From the NCBI GenBank assembly GCA_001898625.1, contig MKUP01000013.1:227910-291909 (forward strand): a stretch of 64,000 bases of DNA. Reading direction: 5' to 3'. Below, in pieces: positions 17,272 through 30,471 of this stretch. The translations under genes were made by a program, and so were the position numbers. The DNA comes from Burkholderiales bacterium 67-32. GTDB lineage: Bacteria > Pseudomonadota > Gammaproteobacteria > Burkholderiales > Burkholderiaceae_B. Every line of letters starts with the position of its first letter. Within the stretch, counting starts at the first letter, position 1. The notes beneath the pieces are model-generated. The model had not been told where the DNA came from and made no database searches. It worked only from the letters and a program-made list of their open reading frames with translations.

Positions 17272-19092
17272 TCAGGCGGCTTCGCGGCTGGCCCGCTTGC
17301 GGTCGTGCTCTTTCAGGTGCAGCTTGCGCAGACGGATGTTCTTGGGCGTGATCTCGACCAGCTCGTCGTCGGCGATGAATTCCACCGCGTATTCCAGCGT
17401 GAGCTGGATGGGCGGAACCAGCCGCACGGCCTCGTCCGTGCCCGAGGCGCGGACGTTGGTGAGCTGCTTGCCCTTGATCGGGTTGACCACCAGATCGTTG
17501 TCGCGGCTGTGGATGCCGATGATCATGCCTTCGTACAGCGCATCCCCGGGCGAGACGAACATGCGGCCGCGATCCTGCAGCTTCCACAGCGCGTAGGCCA
17601 CGGCATCGCCGTCTTCCTGGCTGATGAGCACGCCGTTGTGGCGCTCGCCCAGGGTGCCGTCGCGCACCGGGGCGTATTCGTCGAACACGTGGCTGATCAG
17701 GCCGGTGCCGCGCGTCAGCGTCATGAACTCGCCCTGGAAGCCGATCAGGCCGCGGGCGGGGATGCGGTATTCCAGCCGGGTGCGGCCCTTGCCGTCCGAG
17801 GCCATGTCCAGCAGTTCGCCCTTGCGGCGGCCCAGCTCTTCCATCACGGAGCCCTGGTGGCCGTCTTCCACGTCCACCGTCAGCAATTCGAACGGCTCGC
17901 ACTTCTCGCCGTCGATCTCCTTGAACACCACGCGCGGACGCGAGACGGCCAGCTCGTAGCCCTCACGGCGCATGTTCTCGAGCAGGATGGTCAGGTGCAG
18001 TTCGCCACGGCCCGACACCTCGAACACGGTGTCGTCGCCGGTTTCGCGCACACGCAGCGCCACGTTGGACTTGAGCTCGCGGTCCAGGCGATCGCGCAGT
18101 TGGCGGCTGGTCACGAATTTGCCCTCGCGACCGGCCAGCGGCGAGGTGTTCACGCAGAAATTCATGGTCAGGGTCGGCTCGTCGACCTTGATCATGGGCA
18201 GCGCCTCGGGCACATCCGGCGCGCACACCGTGCAGCCGATGCCCAGTTCGTCGATACCGTTGATCAGGACGATGTCGCCGGCTTGCGCCTCGGAAACGAC
18301 CTCGCGCTCCAGGCCGCGGAACTTCAGCACCTGGTTGACACGGCCCTTGATGGGGTTGCCTTCGGGACCGAACTTGATCACCACGTCCTGCAACGGACGC
18401 ACGCGCCCGCGGGTGATGCGGCCCACGCCGATCTTGCCGACGTAGCTGGAATAGTCCAGCGACACGATCTGCAGTTGCAGCGGACCGTCGGCGTCGTCGT
18501 TGCGCACCGGCACCTTGTCCAGGATCACATTGAACAGCGGCTTCATGTCGCCGCTGCGCACTTCTTCGGTCGGGCCCGCGTAGCCGTTCAGGCCCGACGC
18601 GTAGACGACCGGGAAATCGAGCTGCTCTTCGCTCGCGCCCAGTTTGTCGAACAGATCGAAGGTCTGGTTGATGACCCAGTCTGGACGGGCGCCCGGGCGG
18701 TCGATCTTGTTGATCACCACGATGGGCTTGAGGCCCAGGGCCAGCGCCTTGCGGGTCACGAAGCGGGTCTGGGGCATCGGGCCCTCGACCGCGTCGACCA
18801 GCAGCAGCACGCCGTCCACCATGGACAGCACCCGCTCGACCTCGCCGCCGAAGTCGGCGTGCCCCGGGGTGTCCACGATATTGATGTGCGTGCCTTCGTA
18901 CTCGACCGCACAGTTCTTGGCCAGGATCGTGATGCCACGTTCCTTTTCGATGTCGTTCGAGTCCATGACCCGTTCGGCTATCTGCTCGTTCTCGCGGAAG
19001 GTGCCCGCCTGCCGCAGCAGTTGGTCCACCAGGGTCGTCTTGCCATGGTCCACGTGCGCGATGATCGCCACGTTGCGCAATGCGCGTGTCAT
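17272..19092 (-). CDS. typA: ribosome-associated GTPase BipA/TypA
   Basis: A translational GTPase involved in 50S assembly and stress adaptation. The 606-aa product has G1 AHVDHGKT (residues 12-19), ERGITI (switch), [14 protein letters not shown] (G3) and [10 protein letters not shown] (G4), then the EF-G-like domains and the BipA C-terminal domain. Length matches the family. Its ATG overlaps the truB stop codon as ATGA, so translation is probably coupled. It is the last gene of the infB-rbfA-truB-typA run and is followed by a strong terminator. Confidence 0.97.
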   Translation of the reverse strand: MTRALRNVAIIAHVDHGKTTLVDQLLRQAGTFRENEQIAERVMDSNDIEKERGITILAKNCAVEYEGTHINIVDTPGHADFGGEVERVLSMVDGVLLLVDAVEGPMPQTRFVTRKALALGLKPIVVINKIDRPGARPDWVINQTFDLFDKLGASEEQLDFPVVYASGLNGYAGPTEEVRSGDMKPLFNVILDKVPVRNDDADGPLQLQIVSLDYSSYVGKIGVGRITRGRVRPLQDVVIKFGPEGNPIKGRVNQVLKFRGLEREVVSEAQAGDIVLINGIDELGIGCTVCAPDVPEALPMIKVDEPTLTMNFCVNTSPLAGREGKFVTSRQLRDRLDRELKSNVALRVRETGDDTVFEVSGRGELHLTILLENMRREGYELAVSRPRVVFKEIDGEKCEPFELLTVDVEDGHQGSVMEELGRRKGELLDMASDGKGRTRLEYRIPARGLIGFQGEFMTLTRGTGLISHVFDEYAPVRDGTLGERHNGVLISQEDGDAVAYALWKLQDRGRMFVSPGDALYEGMIIGIHSRDNDLVVNPIKGKQLTNVRASGTDEAVRLVPPIQLTLEYAVEFIADDELVEITPKNIRLRKLHLKEHDRKRASREAA

Positions 19093-20027
19093 GTCGTTTC
19101 CTTGAATGAAATCAATCTGTCGGGCTGCAGCCAGCCGTCCTCGCAGCGAGCCGTTCCCAGGAATCCACCGTCCGGTCCGGCAACCCGGACCTTGCCTGCA
19201 TCTGTCTCGGCGGCCGCCGTGCCGGTTGCATCGCCGGCGGCCATTCTTTCCTTGCGTCCCTGCATGAAGCGCTGGGCCGCCGCGGCGTCCAGCCGCACGA
19301 CCGGCAGGTCGGCCAGCAGCGACTCCATCGGCAGCAGCGCGCCGGCCGGATCGGCCTGGGCTTCCAGCCGCTCCAGCGTCCAGGCCTGGGCAAGGTCGAA
19401 CCCCGCCGTGCGCGTGCGGCGCAGCGCCGTCAGGTGCGCGCCGCACCCCAGCGCCCGGCCGACGTCCTGCGCCAGCGTGCGGACGTAGGTGCCCTTGCTG
19501 CACGCGACGTCTATCGTTGCCGACCGTCCGGACAGCGACAACAGCCGCAACCCGTGGATCGTGACCTGCCTGGGCTCGCGCTCCAGCTCGACGCCCGCGC
19601 GCGCATATTCGTACAAGGGCTTGCCGTCGCGCTTGAGCGCGGAATACATGGGCGGCACCTGCGAAATCCTGCCGACGAAGCGTGACAACACGTCGAGCAT
19701 CCGCGCCTCGTCCACGGCCGCCTCGGGGTCCTGGCCGGGAAAGCCGACCGGCACGCCCGTACGGTCACCGCTGTCGGTTTCCTCGCCCAGCGCCAGCGTG
19801 GCGGCATAGCTCTTGTCGGCGTCGAACATCCCGCCGGAGAACTTGGTCGCCTCGCCGAAGCACAGCACCATCAGGCCGGTGGCAAACGGATCCAGCGTCC
19901 CGGTATGCCCCGCCTTGCGCGCATCCAGGATGCGCCGAGCGCGCTGCAAGGCATGATTGCTGGACAAGCCCTCGGGTTTGTCCAGCAACAACACACCATC
20001 CAGCGCACGCCCGCGTCGGGAAGCCAT
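19089..20027 (-). CDS. truB: tRNA pseudouridine(55) synthase
   Basis: Makes pseudouridine 55 in the T-loop of tRNAs. The 312-aa product has [14 protein letters not shown] at the N-terminus, the catalytic Asp46 in [13 protein letters not shown], the Tyr region [17 protein letters not shown], and the [15 protein letters not shown] motif near residue 175. A short C-terminal PUA-like region follows. It lies 33 nt downstream of rbfA and overlaps typA by 4 nt. The order rbfA-truB after infB is widespread in proteobacteria. Confidence 0.96.
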   Translation of the reverse strand: MASRRGRALDGVLLLDKPEGLSSNHALQRARRILDARKAGHTGTLDPFATGLMVLCFGEATKFSGGMFDADKSYAATLALGEETDSGDRTGVPVGFPGQDPEAAVDEARMLDVLSRFVGRISQVPPMYSALKRDGKPLYEYARAGVELEREPRQVTIHGLRLLSLSGRSATIDVACSKGTYVRTLAQDVGRALGCGAHLTALRRTRTAGFDLAQAWTLERLEAQADPAGALLPMESLLADLPVVRLDAAAAQRFMQGRKERMAAGDATGTAAAETDAGKVRVAGPDGGFLGTARCEDGWLQPDRLISFKETT

Positions 20028-20060
20028 CGCAATCGTCGGAAAAAAAGGACGCGGCGCGGC

Positions 20061-20528
20061 TTACGCGCGGTCGTCGTCAGGAGCGGACGGTTCTGCCGGC
20101 GCGATACCCTCGCGCGCGTCCTGGCCGGCCTGGCCGGATTCGGCCAGTTCGTCGGCCAGGACGCCCGGCGTATTGGCCTGGGCGATCAGCCGGTTCATTT
20201 CCATGCCGCGCGACATCTGGCGGTCGTGGAAGAAATGCAGCGTGGGAACGGTGTGGATGTGCAGTTGCTTGAACAACAGCGAATGCAGCCACCCCGCCTT
20301 TTCGTTCAGCGCGGTTTCGGCCTGGGACGGCTCGGCGCCCATGACGGTGAAATACACCTTCGCATGGGCGTAATCGGGCGTCAGGTCCACGCCCGTAAGC
20401 GTGACCAGCCCGGCGCGGGCCGTATCGACCTCGCGCTGGATCATTTCGGCCAGATCCTTCTGGATCTGGTCGGCGAGCCGCTGGTTGCGGCCGCCGCCGG
20501 GGAGCTTCTTCTGTCTGTGACGACTCAT
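20061..20528 (-). CDS. rbfA: ribosome-binding factor A
   Basis: Late 30S maturation and cold-adaptation factor that binds near the 5' end of 16S rRNA. The 155-aa protein contains a type-II KH-like core (residues about 13-120) with [28 protein letters not shown] and PTLHFFHDR. The C-terminal 30 residues are an acidic, Ala/Pro-rich tail. ATG 20528 begins [12 protein letters not shown], just 17 nt after the infB stop codon, so the gene is in the infB operon. Confidence 0.95.
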   Translation of the reverse strand: MSRHRQKKLPGGGRNQRLADQIQKDLAEMIQREVDTARAGLVTLTGVDLTPDYAHAKVYFTVMGAEPSQAETALNEKAGWLHSLLFKQLHIHTVPTLHFFHDRQMSRGMEMNRLIAQANTPGVLADELAESGQAGQDAREGIAPAEPSAPDDDRA

Positions 20529-20545
20529 CTGCCTGCACGTGCCCC

Positions 20546-23458
<2,913 letters not shown>

Positions 23459-23502
23459 TCGTTTCTCTTCCCCGGTGTGGCTGATCGACGGTATGTGCAA
23501 AC

Positions 23503-24981
23503 TCAAGCCTGCTCGAACCAGTGCGCACGCGCACGGACGATGAGCTGCTTGGCCTGCTCTTCATCGATGCCGGTCAACTCGATCAGTTCGTCGACGGACA
23601 GGTCCGCCAAGTCGTCGCGCGTGAGCACCTGGCCTTCCGCCAGCTTGGCGGCCAGCTCGGGCGTCACGCCTTCCAGACTCAGCAGGTCCTGCGCGGTCTC
23701 GACCCGCTCTTCCTGCGCGATGGCCTCGGTCAGCAAGGCATTGCGGGCACGATTGCGCAGTTCGTTGATCGTGTCCTCGTCGAAGGCTTCGATCTCCAGC
23801 AGTTCCTGGAGCGGCACGTAGGCGATTTCCTCCAGGCCCGTGAAGCCTTCCTCGATCAGGATGTCGGCCACTTCCTGGTCGACGTCCAGCTTGGACATGA
23901 AGGTTTCGCGCAGGGAGCTTTGCTCCTGCTCCTGCTTGGCCTGGCTTTCGTCAGGCGTCATGATGTTGATCTGCCAGCCGGTCAGCTCGGACGCCAGGCG
24001 CACGTTCTGGCCGCTGCGGCCGATGGCGATCGCCAGGTTGTCCTCGTCGACCACCACGTCCATGGCATGGCGGTCTTCGTCGACCACGATGGACTGGACG
24101 TTGGCCGGCGCCAGCGCGCCGATCACGAACTGCGCAGGATCCTCGGACCATAGCACGATATCGACCTGCTCACCGCCCAGCTCGTTGCGCACCGCCTGCA
24201 CGCGCGAACCGCGCATGCCGACGCAGGTGCCGATCGGGTCGATGCGGCGGTCGTGGGCGACCACGGCGATCTTGGCGCGCACGCCGGGATCCCGGGCCGC
24301 GCCCTTGAGTTCGAGCAGGCCCTGCTCGATCTCGGGCACTTCGTTCTCGAACAGCTGGGCGATGAACAGCGGCGTGGCGCGCGACAGGATGATCTGCTGG
24401 CCGCGGGCCTGGCGGTCGATACCCTTCAGGTAGGCACGCACGCGGTCGCCCACGCGCAGGTTTTCCTTCGGGATCATTTCCGAACGCGGCAGCCGAGCCT
24501 CGACCTTGCCGATCTCGATGATGGCGTCGCCCTTGTCCATGCGCTTGATGGTGCCGGACACGATGGACTCGCCGCGCTCCAGGAAGTCGTTCAGCAACTG
24601 CTCTCGCTCGGCGTCGCGGATCCGCTGCAGGATGACCTGCTTGGCGGCCTGGGCGCCGATGCGACCGAACTCGATGGGCTCGAGCGGCTCTTCGACGTAA
24701 TCGTCCAGCTCGATGTTGGGCACGACTTCGCGCGCTTCCGACAGCAGCGTCTGCTGGTCGGGCATCTGCAGACCGGCCTCGTCGGGCACGACCAGCCAGC
24801 GGCGGAACGCCTCATGGTCGCCCGTCTCACGGTCGATCGCGACACGAATGTCGACATCCTCTTTGTAGAGCTTCTTCATGGCGGAGGCCAGCGCGCTCTC
24901 GAGAGCACCGAACACCACGTCGCGCGTGACGTTCTTCTCGCGCGCCAGCGCGTCCACCAACAACAGAATCTCGCGGCTCAT
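23503..24981 (-). CDS. nusA: transcription termination/antitermination factor NusA
   Basis: RNA-polymerase-associated elongation and termination factor. The 492-aa protein shows the N-terminal RNAP-binding domain ([18 protein letters not shown]), an S1 domain beginning at [20 protein letters not shown]1/KH2 domains around [20 protein letters not shown] and [18 protein letters not shown], and two acidic C-terminal repeats (around residues 350-420 and 430-492). Its start overlaps the rimP stop as ATGA. Proteobacterial-type length with both AR repeats. Confidence 0.97.
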   Translation of the reverse strand: MSREILLLVDALAREKNVTRDVVFGALESALASAMKKLYKEDVDIRVAIDRETGDHEAFRRWLVVPDEAGLQMPDQQTLLSEAREVVPNIELDDYVEEPLEPIEFGRIGAQAAKQVILQRIRDAEREQLLNDFLERGESIVSGTIKRMDKGDAIIEIGKVEARLPRSEMIPKENLRVGDRVRAYLKGIDRQARGQQIILSRATPLFIAQLFENEVPEIEQGLLELKGAARDPGVRAKIAVVAHDRRIDPIGTCVGMRGSRVQAVRNELGGEQVDIVLWSEDPAQFVIGALAPANVQSIVVDEDRHAMDVVVDEDNLAIAIGRSGQNVRLASELTGWQINIMTPDESQAKQEQEQSSLRETFMSKLDVDQEVADILIEEGFTGLEEIAYVPLQELLEIEAFDEDTINELRNRARNALLTEAIAQEERVETAQDLLSLEGVTPELAAKLAEGQVLTRDDLADLSVDELIELTGIDEEQAKQLIVRARAHWFEQA

Positions 24982-25487
24982 CGCTTTTTGCCCCTGAAAT
25001 TCAGAACCGGATCCAGCTTGGCCCGCTCGATCTCGTCGAGCGTGAACCGCAGTACCTGGATATCCCCTTCCTTTGCTTCGAATTCGATGCCGAACGTCTC
25101 GGGTTCGGCGCCCTTGTCTGCCCCATCCGCCTGTGCGGCCGGATCGGCTTCCGGAACAACCAGCGTGCCGGCAAAAACCTTGCGTCCCTCGAACGGCAGG
25201 CGCAGCTTGATCTGTGCGCGCTCGCCGGCGAACCGGGTGAAGTCCCTGGCGGTGCGCAGCGGACGATCGGTGCCCGGAGACCCGACCTCCAGTCGCGCGT
25301 AGTCGATGTTCTCGACCTCGTAGACCCGCGACAACTGACGGGAGACCGCTTCGCAGTCCTCGATGCGCACCCCGCCTTCGCGATCTATCGTGACACGCAG
25401 CAGCCCCTGCCCGGCGCGTTCCACGTCGACCAGTTCAACCCCCAGGCCCGCCAGGGATTGTTCGGTAAGCTGAAAAAGATCTGCCAT
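24978..25487 (-). CDS. rimP: ribosome maturation factor RimP
   Basis: Needed for 30S assembly. The 169-aa protein has the RimP N-terminal domain ([20 protein letters not shown]), the [20 protein letters not shown] stretch and [20 protein letters not shown], followed by the SH3-like C-terminal domain. An insert of about 20 acidic residues (after [13 protein letters not shown]) lies in the C-terminal domain. First gene of the rimP-nusA-infB operon, preceded by an unusually long non-coding leader. Confidence 0.95.
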   Translation of the reverse strand: MADLFQLTEQSLAGLGVELVDVERAGQGLLRVTIDREGGVRIEDCEAVSRQLSRVYEVENIDYARLEVGSPGTDRPLRTARDFTRFAGERAQIKLRLPFEGRKVFAGTLVVPEADPAAQADGADKGAEPETFGIEFEAKEGDIQVLRFTLDEIERAKLDPVLNFRGKKR

Positions 25488-25514
25488 GCCTCGTTATGCG
25501 CCCTCGTTCGTGAA

Positions 25515-25533
25515 CGGCATGCCTGGCATGCCG
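25515..25533. promoter_or_regulatory. 19-nt near-perfect palindrome upstream of rimP
   Basis: CGGCATGCC at 25515-25523 and GGCATGCCG at 25525-25533 flank a single T. It lies 28-46 nt before the rimP start codon. It could be a protein-binding operator or part of leader RNA structure. Confidence 0.4.
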
Positions 25534-25600
25534 CCGTGTATCGGCCGTGGCCCGTCGCCCGGCACAGGCCGGGGATCCGACAGAGACGAACCGGAAAACC

Positions 25601-25634
25601 AAAAAAAAATGGGCTGCACGGCCCAGCCCATTTT
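25601..25634 (-). terminator. terminator-like hairpin 110 nt before rimP (possible attenuator)
   Basis: An 11-bp stem (arms 25606-25616 and 25624-25634, loop 7 nt) is followed on the minus strand by nine U residues in a row. It lies between the promoter at 25889-25917 and the rimP start. It is either the 3' end of a small RNA, the rluB terminator, or an attenuator within the rimP-nusA-infB leader. Confidence 0.75.
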
Positions 25635-25888
25635 GCGACATCGTTCCGATCGCGCGCTTACGCGCCGCATGACCTGAACGACCGCCTGTTCTGTTGTCGG
25701 AGGACTCAACCGGGGACCAGACTTTGGGCATGAATGCCGCAAGCCGCCTTTCAACCGGAGAACCCTCCTGCCCTATACACACCAGCCGCCCACGGAAACG
25801 TCGGGGGCAGCCATCGCGCAAGGTGGAGACCGGCTCGAAAAGTGCCCTGTTCGCGCACTGAACCCTAAACGCGGTGTCTAGCCTGTAG

Positions 25889-25917
25889 ATGTTAAGCCAA
25901 ATCGGTCTTTATTTCAA
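25889..25917 (-). promoter_or_regulatory. sigma70-like promoter ahead of the rimP leader
   Basis: On the minus strand, TTGAAA (25917-25912) and TAACAT (25894-25889) are separated by exactly 17 nt. The -35 matches consensus at 5 of 6 and the -10 at 4 of 6 positions. Transcription would begin near 25882. The local sequence is AT-rich compared with its surroundings. Confidence 0.55.
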
Positions 25918-25947
25918 GCCAATGGCCACCGCGCCACAGGAATCCGC

Positions 25948-27738
25948 CTAGCCGCGGCCCCGGCGTGCCCGCCCGTTCGCCCCGCCCAGGAATCCCAGGT
26001 GGGATTCGTGCGCCGAGGCGCCACGAGGCTGGCGTTCTTCGCCCGGACCACGCCCAGCGCCCTTCCCCGCCTTCGGCCCGTTGCCGCCACCGCCGCCCTT
26101 GGCGGGCCGGCCGCGCTGGGCGCGGCCGCCGGCGGCCGCGCCGGCCTCGGGCTTGCGGCCCTCGGGCCGGGCTCCCGGCCGGGCCGGGCCTTTCGCCGGG
26201 CCTTTCTTTCCCTGCTTGCGCCCGCCGGGTCCGTTGGCACGCTCGCCGCCGCCATGGGGATGCCCGTTGGGCAGCCCGCCCGCGAAACTCCGGCCCGTGC
26301 CATACGGATCGGAGGGAAAGCTCTGCCCCACGCCCGGCATCGCGCCGCTGCCACCCTGGATACGGCCCTTGCGGCCGACGCGGGCGCCATGCATGCCGTT
26401 CTGCTCCAGCGTACCGAAGCCCGGGGGCAGCGCGGCCTCGTGCGACACGGGCTGCGTGCTGCGCCGGCCCCGGCGCCCACCCTCCTCGTCGTCGTCCGCG
26501 CGAACCAAGCCCAACTGGACCTGCAACGCGGTCACCAGCGAGGAATCGAGTTCTTCCCATCGCCCGCGGCGCAGGCCGCGGGGCAGCGACACGTCGCCGA
26601 AACGGGTGCGCAGCAGGCGGCTCACCACCACGCCCTGCGACTCGAACATGCGCCGCACTTCGCGGTTGCGGCCTTCCTGCAGCGTGACGCGATACCAGCG
26701 GTTGCTGCCGTCGCCGCCCAGGTAGTCCAGCGAGCCGAACGCGGCCATGCCGTCTTCCAGCTGCACGCCCTCGACCAGCGCCCGGCGCTGCTCGTCGGTC
26801 ATCTCGCCCAGCACGCGCACCGCGTACTCGCGCTCCTGCCCATAGCGGGGATGCATGAGGCGGTTGGCCAGGTCGCCGGACGTCGTGAAGATCAGCAGGC
26901 CCTCGGTATTCAGATCGAGGCGGCCGATGGACAGCCACTTGCCATTCTTGATCTTGGGCAACCGCGAGAACACCGTGGCGCGGCCCTCGGGGTCGTCCTG
27001 GGTGACGATCTCGCCCGCGGGCTTGTGGTAGAGCACGACCCGCGGCGGACGCGTGGTATGGCGCCGCTGCACCAGCTTGCCGTTGACGCGGACCTGGTCG
27101 TTGGGCGCCACGCGCTGGCCGATGTGGGCGGGCTCGCCGTTGACCGACACGCGGCCGGCCAGGATCAGCTCTTCCATTTCCCGCCGCGAACCGATGCCGG
27201 CGTCGGCCAGCACCTTGTGCAGCTTGGGCATGACGGCCTCGCTGGACAGGTACTTGCCCAGGCGGCGCTTGAGGTCGGGAGCTTTGTCGAGGAAGGACAG
27301 CGCCTGGTCGGCCTCTTTCTCGGCCGCGCGCTGTTCCTCGGGACTCAGATCGGGCAGCGCCAGCTGGGTCCCCTCGGCCTCGCCCTGAGCACCCGCCTCG
27401 CGGCGTTTCTGGCCCCCGCGCCGCTGCTGTTGCGGCGGCTTCGGGCCCTTGGCGCCCCGGGGGCCCCTGGCCTCCTGGGGACCCTTCGCTTCGCGCGGCT
27501 TGCGGCGCTGCGGCTTGGCGTCGGCGGGGAACAGCGCAGCCTGCTCGCCTTCGGCGGCGGGCGCGTCGGCCGGGGCTCCGGCCTCCGGCGCGGCTTCATC
27601 GGCCGGACGGCGGCGGCGGAAAGGCGTACGCAAATTCCGCCGGCCCCGGGCCTTTTCCTGCGTGGGCGCACCTGCCTCCAACGGAGCGGACGCCTCCACG
27701 CCTTCGGCGGGGGGCATATCGTTCGTGGTTTCGTTCAT
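25948..27738 (-). CDS. rluB: 23S rRNA pseudouridine(2605) synthase RluB-like, with long basic extensions
   Basis: Modifies 23S rRNA. Of 596 aa, the catalytic part is about residues 165-400. An S4 domain ([20 protein letters not shown]) is followed by the pseudouridine synthase domain with the catalytic Asp in [16 protein letters not shown] and the [12 protein letters not shown] motif. The first 160 and last 190 residues are Arg/Lys/Gly/Pro/Ala-rich and probably disordered, well beyond the E. coli enzyme's length; such tails are common in beta-proteobacteria. The start overlaps the scpB stop as ATGA. Confidence 0.9.
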   Translation of the reverse strand: MNETTNDMPPAEGVEASAPLEAGAPTQEKARGRRNLRTPFRRRRPADEAAPEAGAPADAPAAEGEQAALFPADAKPQRRKPREAKGPQEARGPRGAKGPKPPQQQRRGGQKRREAGAQGEAEGTQLALPDLSPEEQRAAEKEADQALSFLDKAPDLKRRLGKYLSSEAVMPKLHKVLADAGIGSRREMEELILAGRVSVNGEPAHIGQRVAPNDQVRVNGKLVQRRHTTRPPRVVLYHKPAGEIVTQDDPEGRATVFSRLPKIKNGKWLSIGRLDLNTEGLLIFTTSGDLANRLMHPRYGQEREYAVRVLGEMTDEQRRALVEGVQLEDGMAAFGSLDYLGGDGSNRWYRVTLQEGRNREVRRMFESQGVVVSRLLRTRFGDVSLPRGLRRGRWEELDSSLVTALQVQLGLVRADDDEEGGRRGRRSTQPVSHEAALPPGFGTLEQNGMHGARVGRKGRIQGGSGAMPGVGQSFPSDPYGTGRSFAGGLPNGHPHGGGERANGPGGRKQGKKGPAKGPARPGARPEGRKPEAGAAAGGRAQRGRPAKGGGGGNGPKAGKGAGRGPGEERQPRGASAHESHLGFLGGANGRARRGRG

Positions 27739-28706
27739 GTATGGTCTTGGTTGCTTGTCTTCGTAACCGAGGACTCCTCGTCCTCGACACCCGGCGCCGG
27801 CTCGGCATCGGGCGCTTGCATATCGGCTTCTTCGTGGCCGGCGGGTTCGTCCGCGGCGGCCTCGGCGGCGATTTCCTCGTCCGCGGGCTCCTGGGGGTCC
27901 GGCACTTCGGCGGGAGCCTCGTCCGCCTCGGTGTCGCCGGGGTCGATGCCCTCGGCGACGGCGGCGTCCTCGATCCCCTGCACTGCTTCGACGATCGCCG
28001 TTTCTTCGACGACCACCACTTCTTCGACAACCACCACTTCTTCAACGAGGACTGCCTCGTCAACGACGACCGCCTCGGCGGCCGCGTCGTCATTGGCGGC
28101 GGCGTCGGCCTCGCCCGGAATGTCCTGCTCGGCCCCTTCCACCGCCAGGGACAGGTCCCCGGATCCATCCAGTCCGCTCAGCGCGGCCACGGATTCGGCG
28201 GACTCCAGCGGCGGCAGCTCGTCCAGCGCCTTCAGCCCCAGGTCGTCCAGGAAATGGCGCGTGGTGCCGAACAGCGCCGGTCGGCCGGGCGCGTCGCGAT
28301 GGCCGATGACCTCGATCCAGCTGCGGTCCTCGAGGGTCTTGATGACCTGCGAGGACACGGTCACACCGCGGATTTCCTCGATGTCGCCGCGCGTGACGGG
28401 CTGCCTGTAGGCCACGATCGCCAGCGTTTCCATGACGGCGCGCGAATATTTCGGCGGCCGCTCGGGATTGAGGCGTTCGAGATAGGGCCGCATGGCAGGC
28501 CGGCTCTGGAATCTCCAGCCGCTGGCCAGCGCAACGAGCTCGATGCCGCGCTCGGTCCATGACTGGTGAATGTCCTGCAACAGGCCGCGTAGCGTATCGT
28601 TGCCGACCTCGTCGGCGAACAGCTTGCGCAGTTCCGACAATTGCAACGGTTCCTGCGCGCACAAGAGCGCAGTCTCCAGCACGAGCCTTGCCTCGCTGGT
28701 GTTCAT
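27735..28706 (-). CDS. scpB: segregation and condensation protein B with acidic C-terminal tail
   Basis: A kleisin-interacting subunit of the SMC-ScpAB condensin. The first ~185 of 323 residues form the two winged-helix ScpB domains ([49 protein letters not shown]). The remaining 135 residues are an acidic Glu/Asp/Ala/Val tail with VVVEE repeats encoded by an 18-nt tandem repeat. ATG 28706 begins MNTSEARL; the frame stays open upstream but without family resemblance. scpA is not adjacent here. Coupled to rluB, a common pairing. Confidence 0.92.
   Translation of the reverse strand: MNTSEARLVLETALLCAQEPLQLSELRKLFADEVGNDTLRGLLQDIHQSWTERGIELVALASGWRFQSRPAMRPYLERLNPERPPKYSRAVMETLAIVAYRQPVTRGDIEEIRGVTVSSQVIKTLEDRSWIEVIGHRDAPGRPALFGTTRHFLDDLGLKALDELPPLESAESVAALSGLDGSGDLSLAVEGAEQDIPGEADAAANDDAAAEAVVVDEAVLVEEVVVVEEVVVVEETAIVEAVQGIEDAAVAEGIDPGDTEADEAPAEVPDPQEPADEEIAAEAAADEPAGHEEADMQAPDAEPAPGVEDEESSVTKTSNQDHT
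28001..28072. repeat. 18-nt tandem repeat inside scpB
   Basis: About four imperfect 18-nt units (28001-28018, 28019-28036, 28037-28054, 28055-28072) encode VVVEE-type hexapeptides on the minus strand. Units 1 and 2 are nearly identical; the later ones diverge. A likely slippage site that changes the acidic tail length. Confidence 0.7.
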
Positions 28707-29024
28707 GAGCGTGTGATCAAACGGGCGTAATCCGTATGGTTCCCAATACGGGTTCTGATTCTTAGAGCATGTGGCCTGGACGACCGGCCCGACCTTCAGG
28801 GCGAGCTGGCGGAGTTCTACGTTATGCTGAACCGGCCTGTGATGATGCGGGGGCGTTTTGGGAGCCGGGTTCGTGACCACCGGCAAGACCGGCCGCGCCT
28901 TGTCGGCGCGGGCGCAAGCCCCTGCAGCGGTTCTTAGTGTAGCGTCTGCACGCGCTTGTCACAAGCCTTCGGGCAAACCACCCCGCACGAACAACAACCA
29001 GGCCTCGCACCTCTTCTTGACCCC
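28707..29024. promoter_or_regulatory. 318-nt divergent gap between scpB and the DMT transporter gene
   Basis: No credible gene. Notable bits are a small dyad TTGTCACAAG near 28956 and GC-rich inverted segments near 28883-28912. Promoters for both genes should be here, but I see no strong -35/-10 pair. Confidence 0.35.
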
Positions 29025-29942
29025 ATGCCCGCTTCCCGACTCTGGAACTCCGCCTATTTCCTGCTCATCACCACCGTGCTGTTCTGGTCGGGCAACTTCA
29101 TCGTGGGACGCGCGGCCGGCGGCACCGTTCCCCCCATCGCGCTGGCCTTCTGGCGCTGGGCCGGCGGCACGCTGATCCTGCTGGTGCTGGCGCGCAGGCA
29201 TTGGCGGGCCGACCTGCCGGTCATCAGGCGGCACCTGCCCATCCTGCTCCTGCTGTCGCTGCTGGGCATCGCCGGCTTCAACACGCTGGTCTACATCGGA
29301 CTGAGGGAGACGTCCGCGGTCAATGCGCTGCTGATGCAGTCGGCCATCCCCATGGTGACGCTGCTGTTCTCGTTCCTGCTGCTGGGCCAGCGCGCCTCGC
29401 TGGCCCAGATGGCCGGCGTGGCCATTTCCCTGGCGGGCATCGCCGCCATCGCCACCCGCGGCCGTCCGCAGGACCTGCTGGCCTTCGCGCTCAATCCGGG
29501 GGATGCCTGGATCGTCGCCGCCGTCGCGGTCTGGGGCCTGTACACCACACTACTGGCCCGCCGTCCGGCCATCCACCCGCTCAGCCTGCTGACCGTCACC
29601 TTCCTGATGGGCACGCTGATGCTGCTGCCCCTGTACCTGTACGAACATGCGCAAGGCGCGCGCATCGAGGCCGGCCTGCCCAGCGCGCTGGCCATCGCCT
29701 ACGTGATCCTGCTGCCCGGCATCGTCGCCAACTTCTTCTACAACCGCGGCGTGGAACTGATGGGCGCCGGGCCCGCCAGCCTGTTCATCCATTTGATGCC
29801 GGTCTTCGGCACGCTGCTGGCGGTCGCGTTCCTGGGTGAGCGGGTCCACCTCTTCCACCTGGCGGGCATCGGCCTCATCGCGACCGGCATCCTGCTGGCG
29901 ACGGCCGCACGCAAGCGGGCCGCGGCGCGGCCATCGTCGTGA
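29025..29942 (+). CDS. EamA/DMT-family permease
   Basis: A 305-aa inner-membrane protein with ten predicted hydrophobic helices arranged as two EamA repeats (first WNSAYFLLITTVLFWSGNFI, second beginning near WIVAAVAVWGLYTTLL). This drug/metabolite transporter superfamily mostly exports amino acids or other metabolites. I chose ATG 29025 (MPASRLWNS), next to the first helix; a TTG 69 nt upstream is in frame but less plausible. Divergent from scpB. The substrate is unknown. Confidence 0.87.
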   Translation: MPASRLWNSAYFLLITTVLFWSGNFIVGRAAGGTVPPIALAFWRWAGGTLILLVLARRHWRADLPVIRRHLPILLLLSLLGIAGFNTLVYIGLRETSAVNALLMQSAIPMVTLLFSFLLLGQRASLAQMAGVAISLAGIAAIATRGRPQDLLAFALNPGDAWIVAAVAVWGLYTTLLARRPAIHPLSLLTVTFLMGTLMLLPLYLYEHAQGARIEAGLPSALAIAYVILLPGIVANFFYNRGVELMGAGPASLFIHLMPVFGTLLAVAFLGERVHLFHLAGIGLIATGILLATAARKRAAARPSS

Positions 29943-29962
29943 GCAGGAAGAGCCGGCGCCGG

Positions 29963-30232
29963 CTAGGCGCGGAAGTCGCCCGTTCCTAGCTGGACGATTC
30001 CGCTGGTGGGCGTGCCGAGGGTGTCCGCCGCCGCGGTCAGGATCTCGTGCCGGCCCCGGTGGAAGGCAGCCAGCAGCGCGTCGGCGGACGCGTCCGAGGC
30101 ACCGAAGTGCTCACGCAGCACATCGGCGGAAATTTCGAACTCCTGGGATTTGCGGCCCTCGAACCGGGCGGTGAAGCGAACGGCGCCGTCCAACACGGCG
30201 GGCCGGACTTCTCTGGCAAGCTCCGTGGTCAT
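29963..30232 (-). CDS. DUF1488-family small protein
   Basis: An 89-aa protein resembling DUF1488: an N-terminal beta-rich part (VLDGAVRFTARFEGRKSQEFEISADVL split across residues 14-40) and a helical end with AFHRGRHEILTAA. Start ATG 30232; the longer open frame upstream crosses a GC-rich intergenic stretch. Convergent to the DMT gene, divergent from siaA. Function unknown. Confidence 0.75.
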   Translation of the reverse strand: MTTELAREVRPAVLDGAVRFTARFEGRKSQEFEISADVLREHFGASDASADALLAAFHRGRHEILTAAADTLGTPTSGIVQLGTGDFRA

Positions 30233-30471
30233 AAGCCTGTCTCCGATAGTCTGAACCAGCGGTCGTCCCTCGCGACGACCGATTCGCGCATCGCGATCCC
30301 TGACTCTAGGCCCAATGGCCGCGCGCGTCCACTGCACCCCAGGTAATGCGATGCATAAGCCCCACCTCGCCCGGCGGGCGGCGGCGCAACGTTTCGTTGC
30401 ATGAGCCGCGCGCGCCCGGCACAATCGCGGCTTTGCCGGATCGGCATGTCGCGCTTGTCAAGGAAATCCGC
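30233..30471. promoter_or_regulatory. divergent gap upstream of siaABCD
   Basis: 239 nt containing two dyads: GGTCGTC (30261-30267) with GACGACC (30274-30280), and GCAAC (30386-30390) with GTTGC (30396-30400). A ribosome site AAGGAA precedes siaA at about 30460. These dyads are candidate operators for the sia operon; no regulator is evident. Confidence 0.35.

Larger units (their letters stand above)
25488..25947 (-). promoter_or_regulatory. 460-nt leader/intergenic region upstream of rimP
   Basis: No credible protein gene. Read on the minus strand it holds, in order, a sigma70-like promoter (25889-25917), about 250 nt of structured-looking sequence, a terminator-like hairpin with a U9 tract (25601-25634) and a 19-nt near-palindrome (25515-25533) close to the rimP start. 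It could be a regulated leader of the rimP-nusA-infB operon or a separate small RNA gene. I could not match it to 6S RNA, tmRNA, RNase P RNA or SRP RNA by eye. Confidence 0.5.

Noticed and set aside
17305..19488. Long open frame antisense to typA (about 727 codons)
   Set aside because: It mirrors typA codon structure in a GC-rich genome; the translation is His/Gln/Arg-rich with no domain. Similar antisense frames occur at 5493-7991, 21050-23821, 59544-62216 and 39099-41039 and were rejected for the same reason.
25640..25882. 6S RNA, tmRNA, RNase P RNA or SRP RNA in the rimP leader
   Set aside because: I looked for their conserved motifs (for example GAGGAAAGTCC, TTCGAATC, GGAAGGAAGCAG) on both strands and saw none. 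Left as an unassigned leader.
28001..28072. CRISPR-like short repeats
   Set aside because: Units are contiguous 18-nt tandem repeats inside the scpB reading frame, without spacers; no cas genes in the window.
28707..28886. N-terminal extension of scpB
   Set aside because: The frame is open but the added residues do not resemble ScpB, and MNTSEARL is the natural start.
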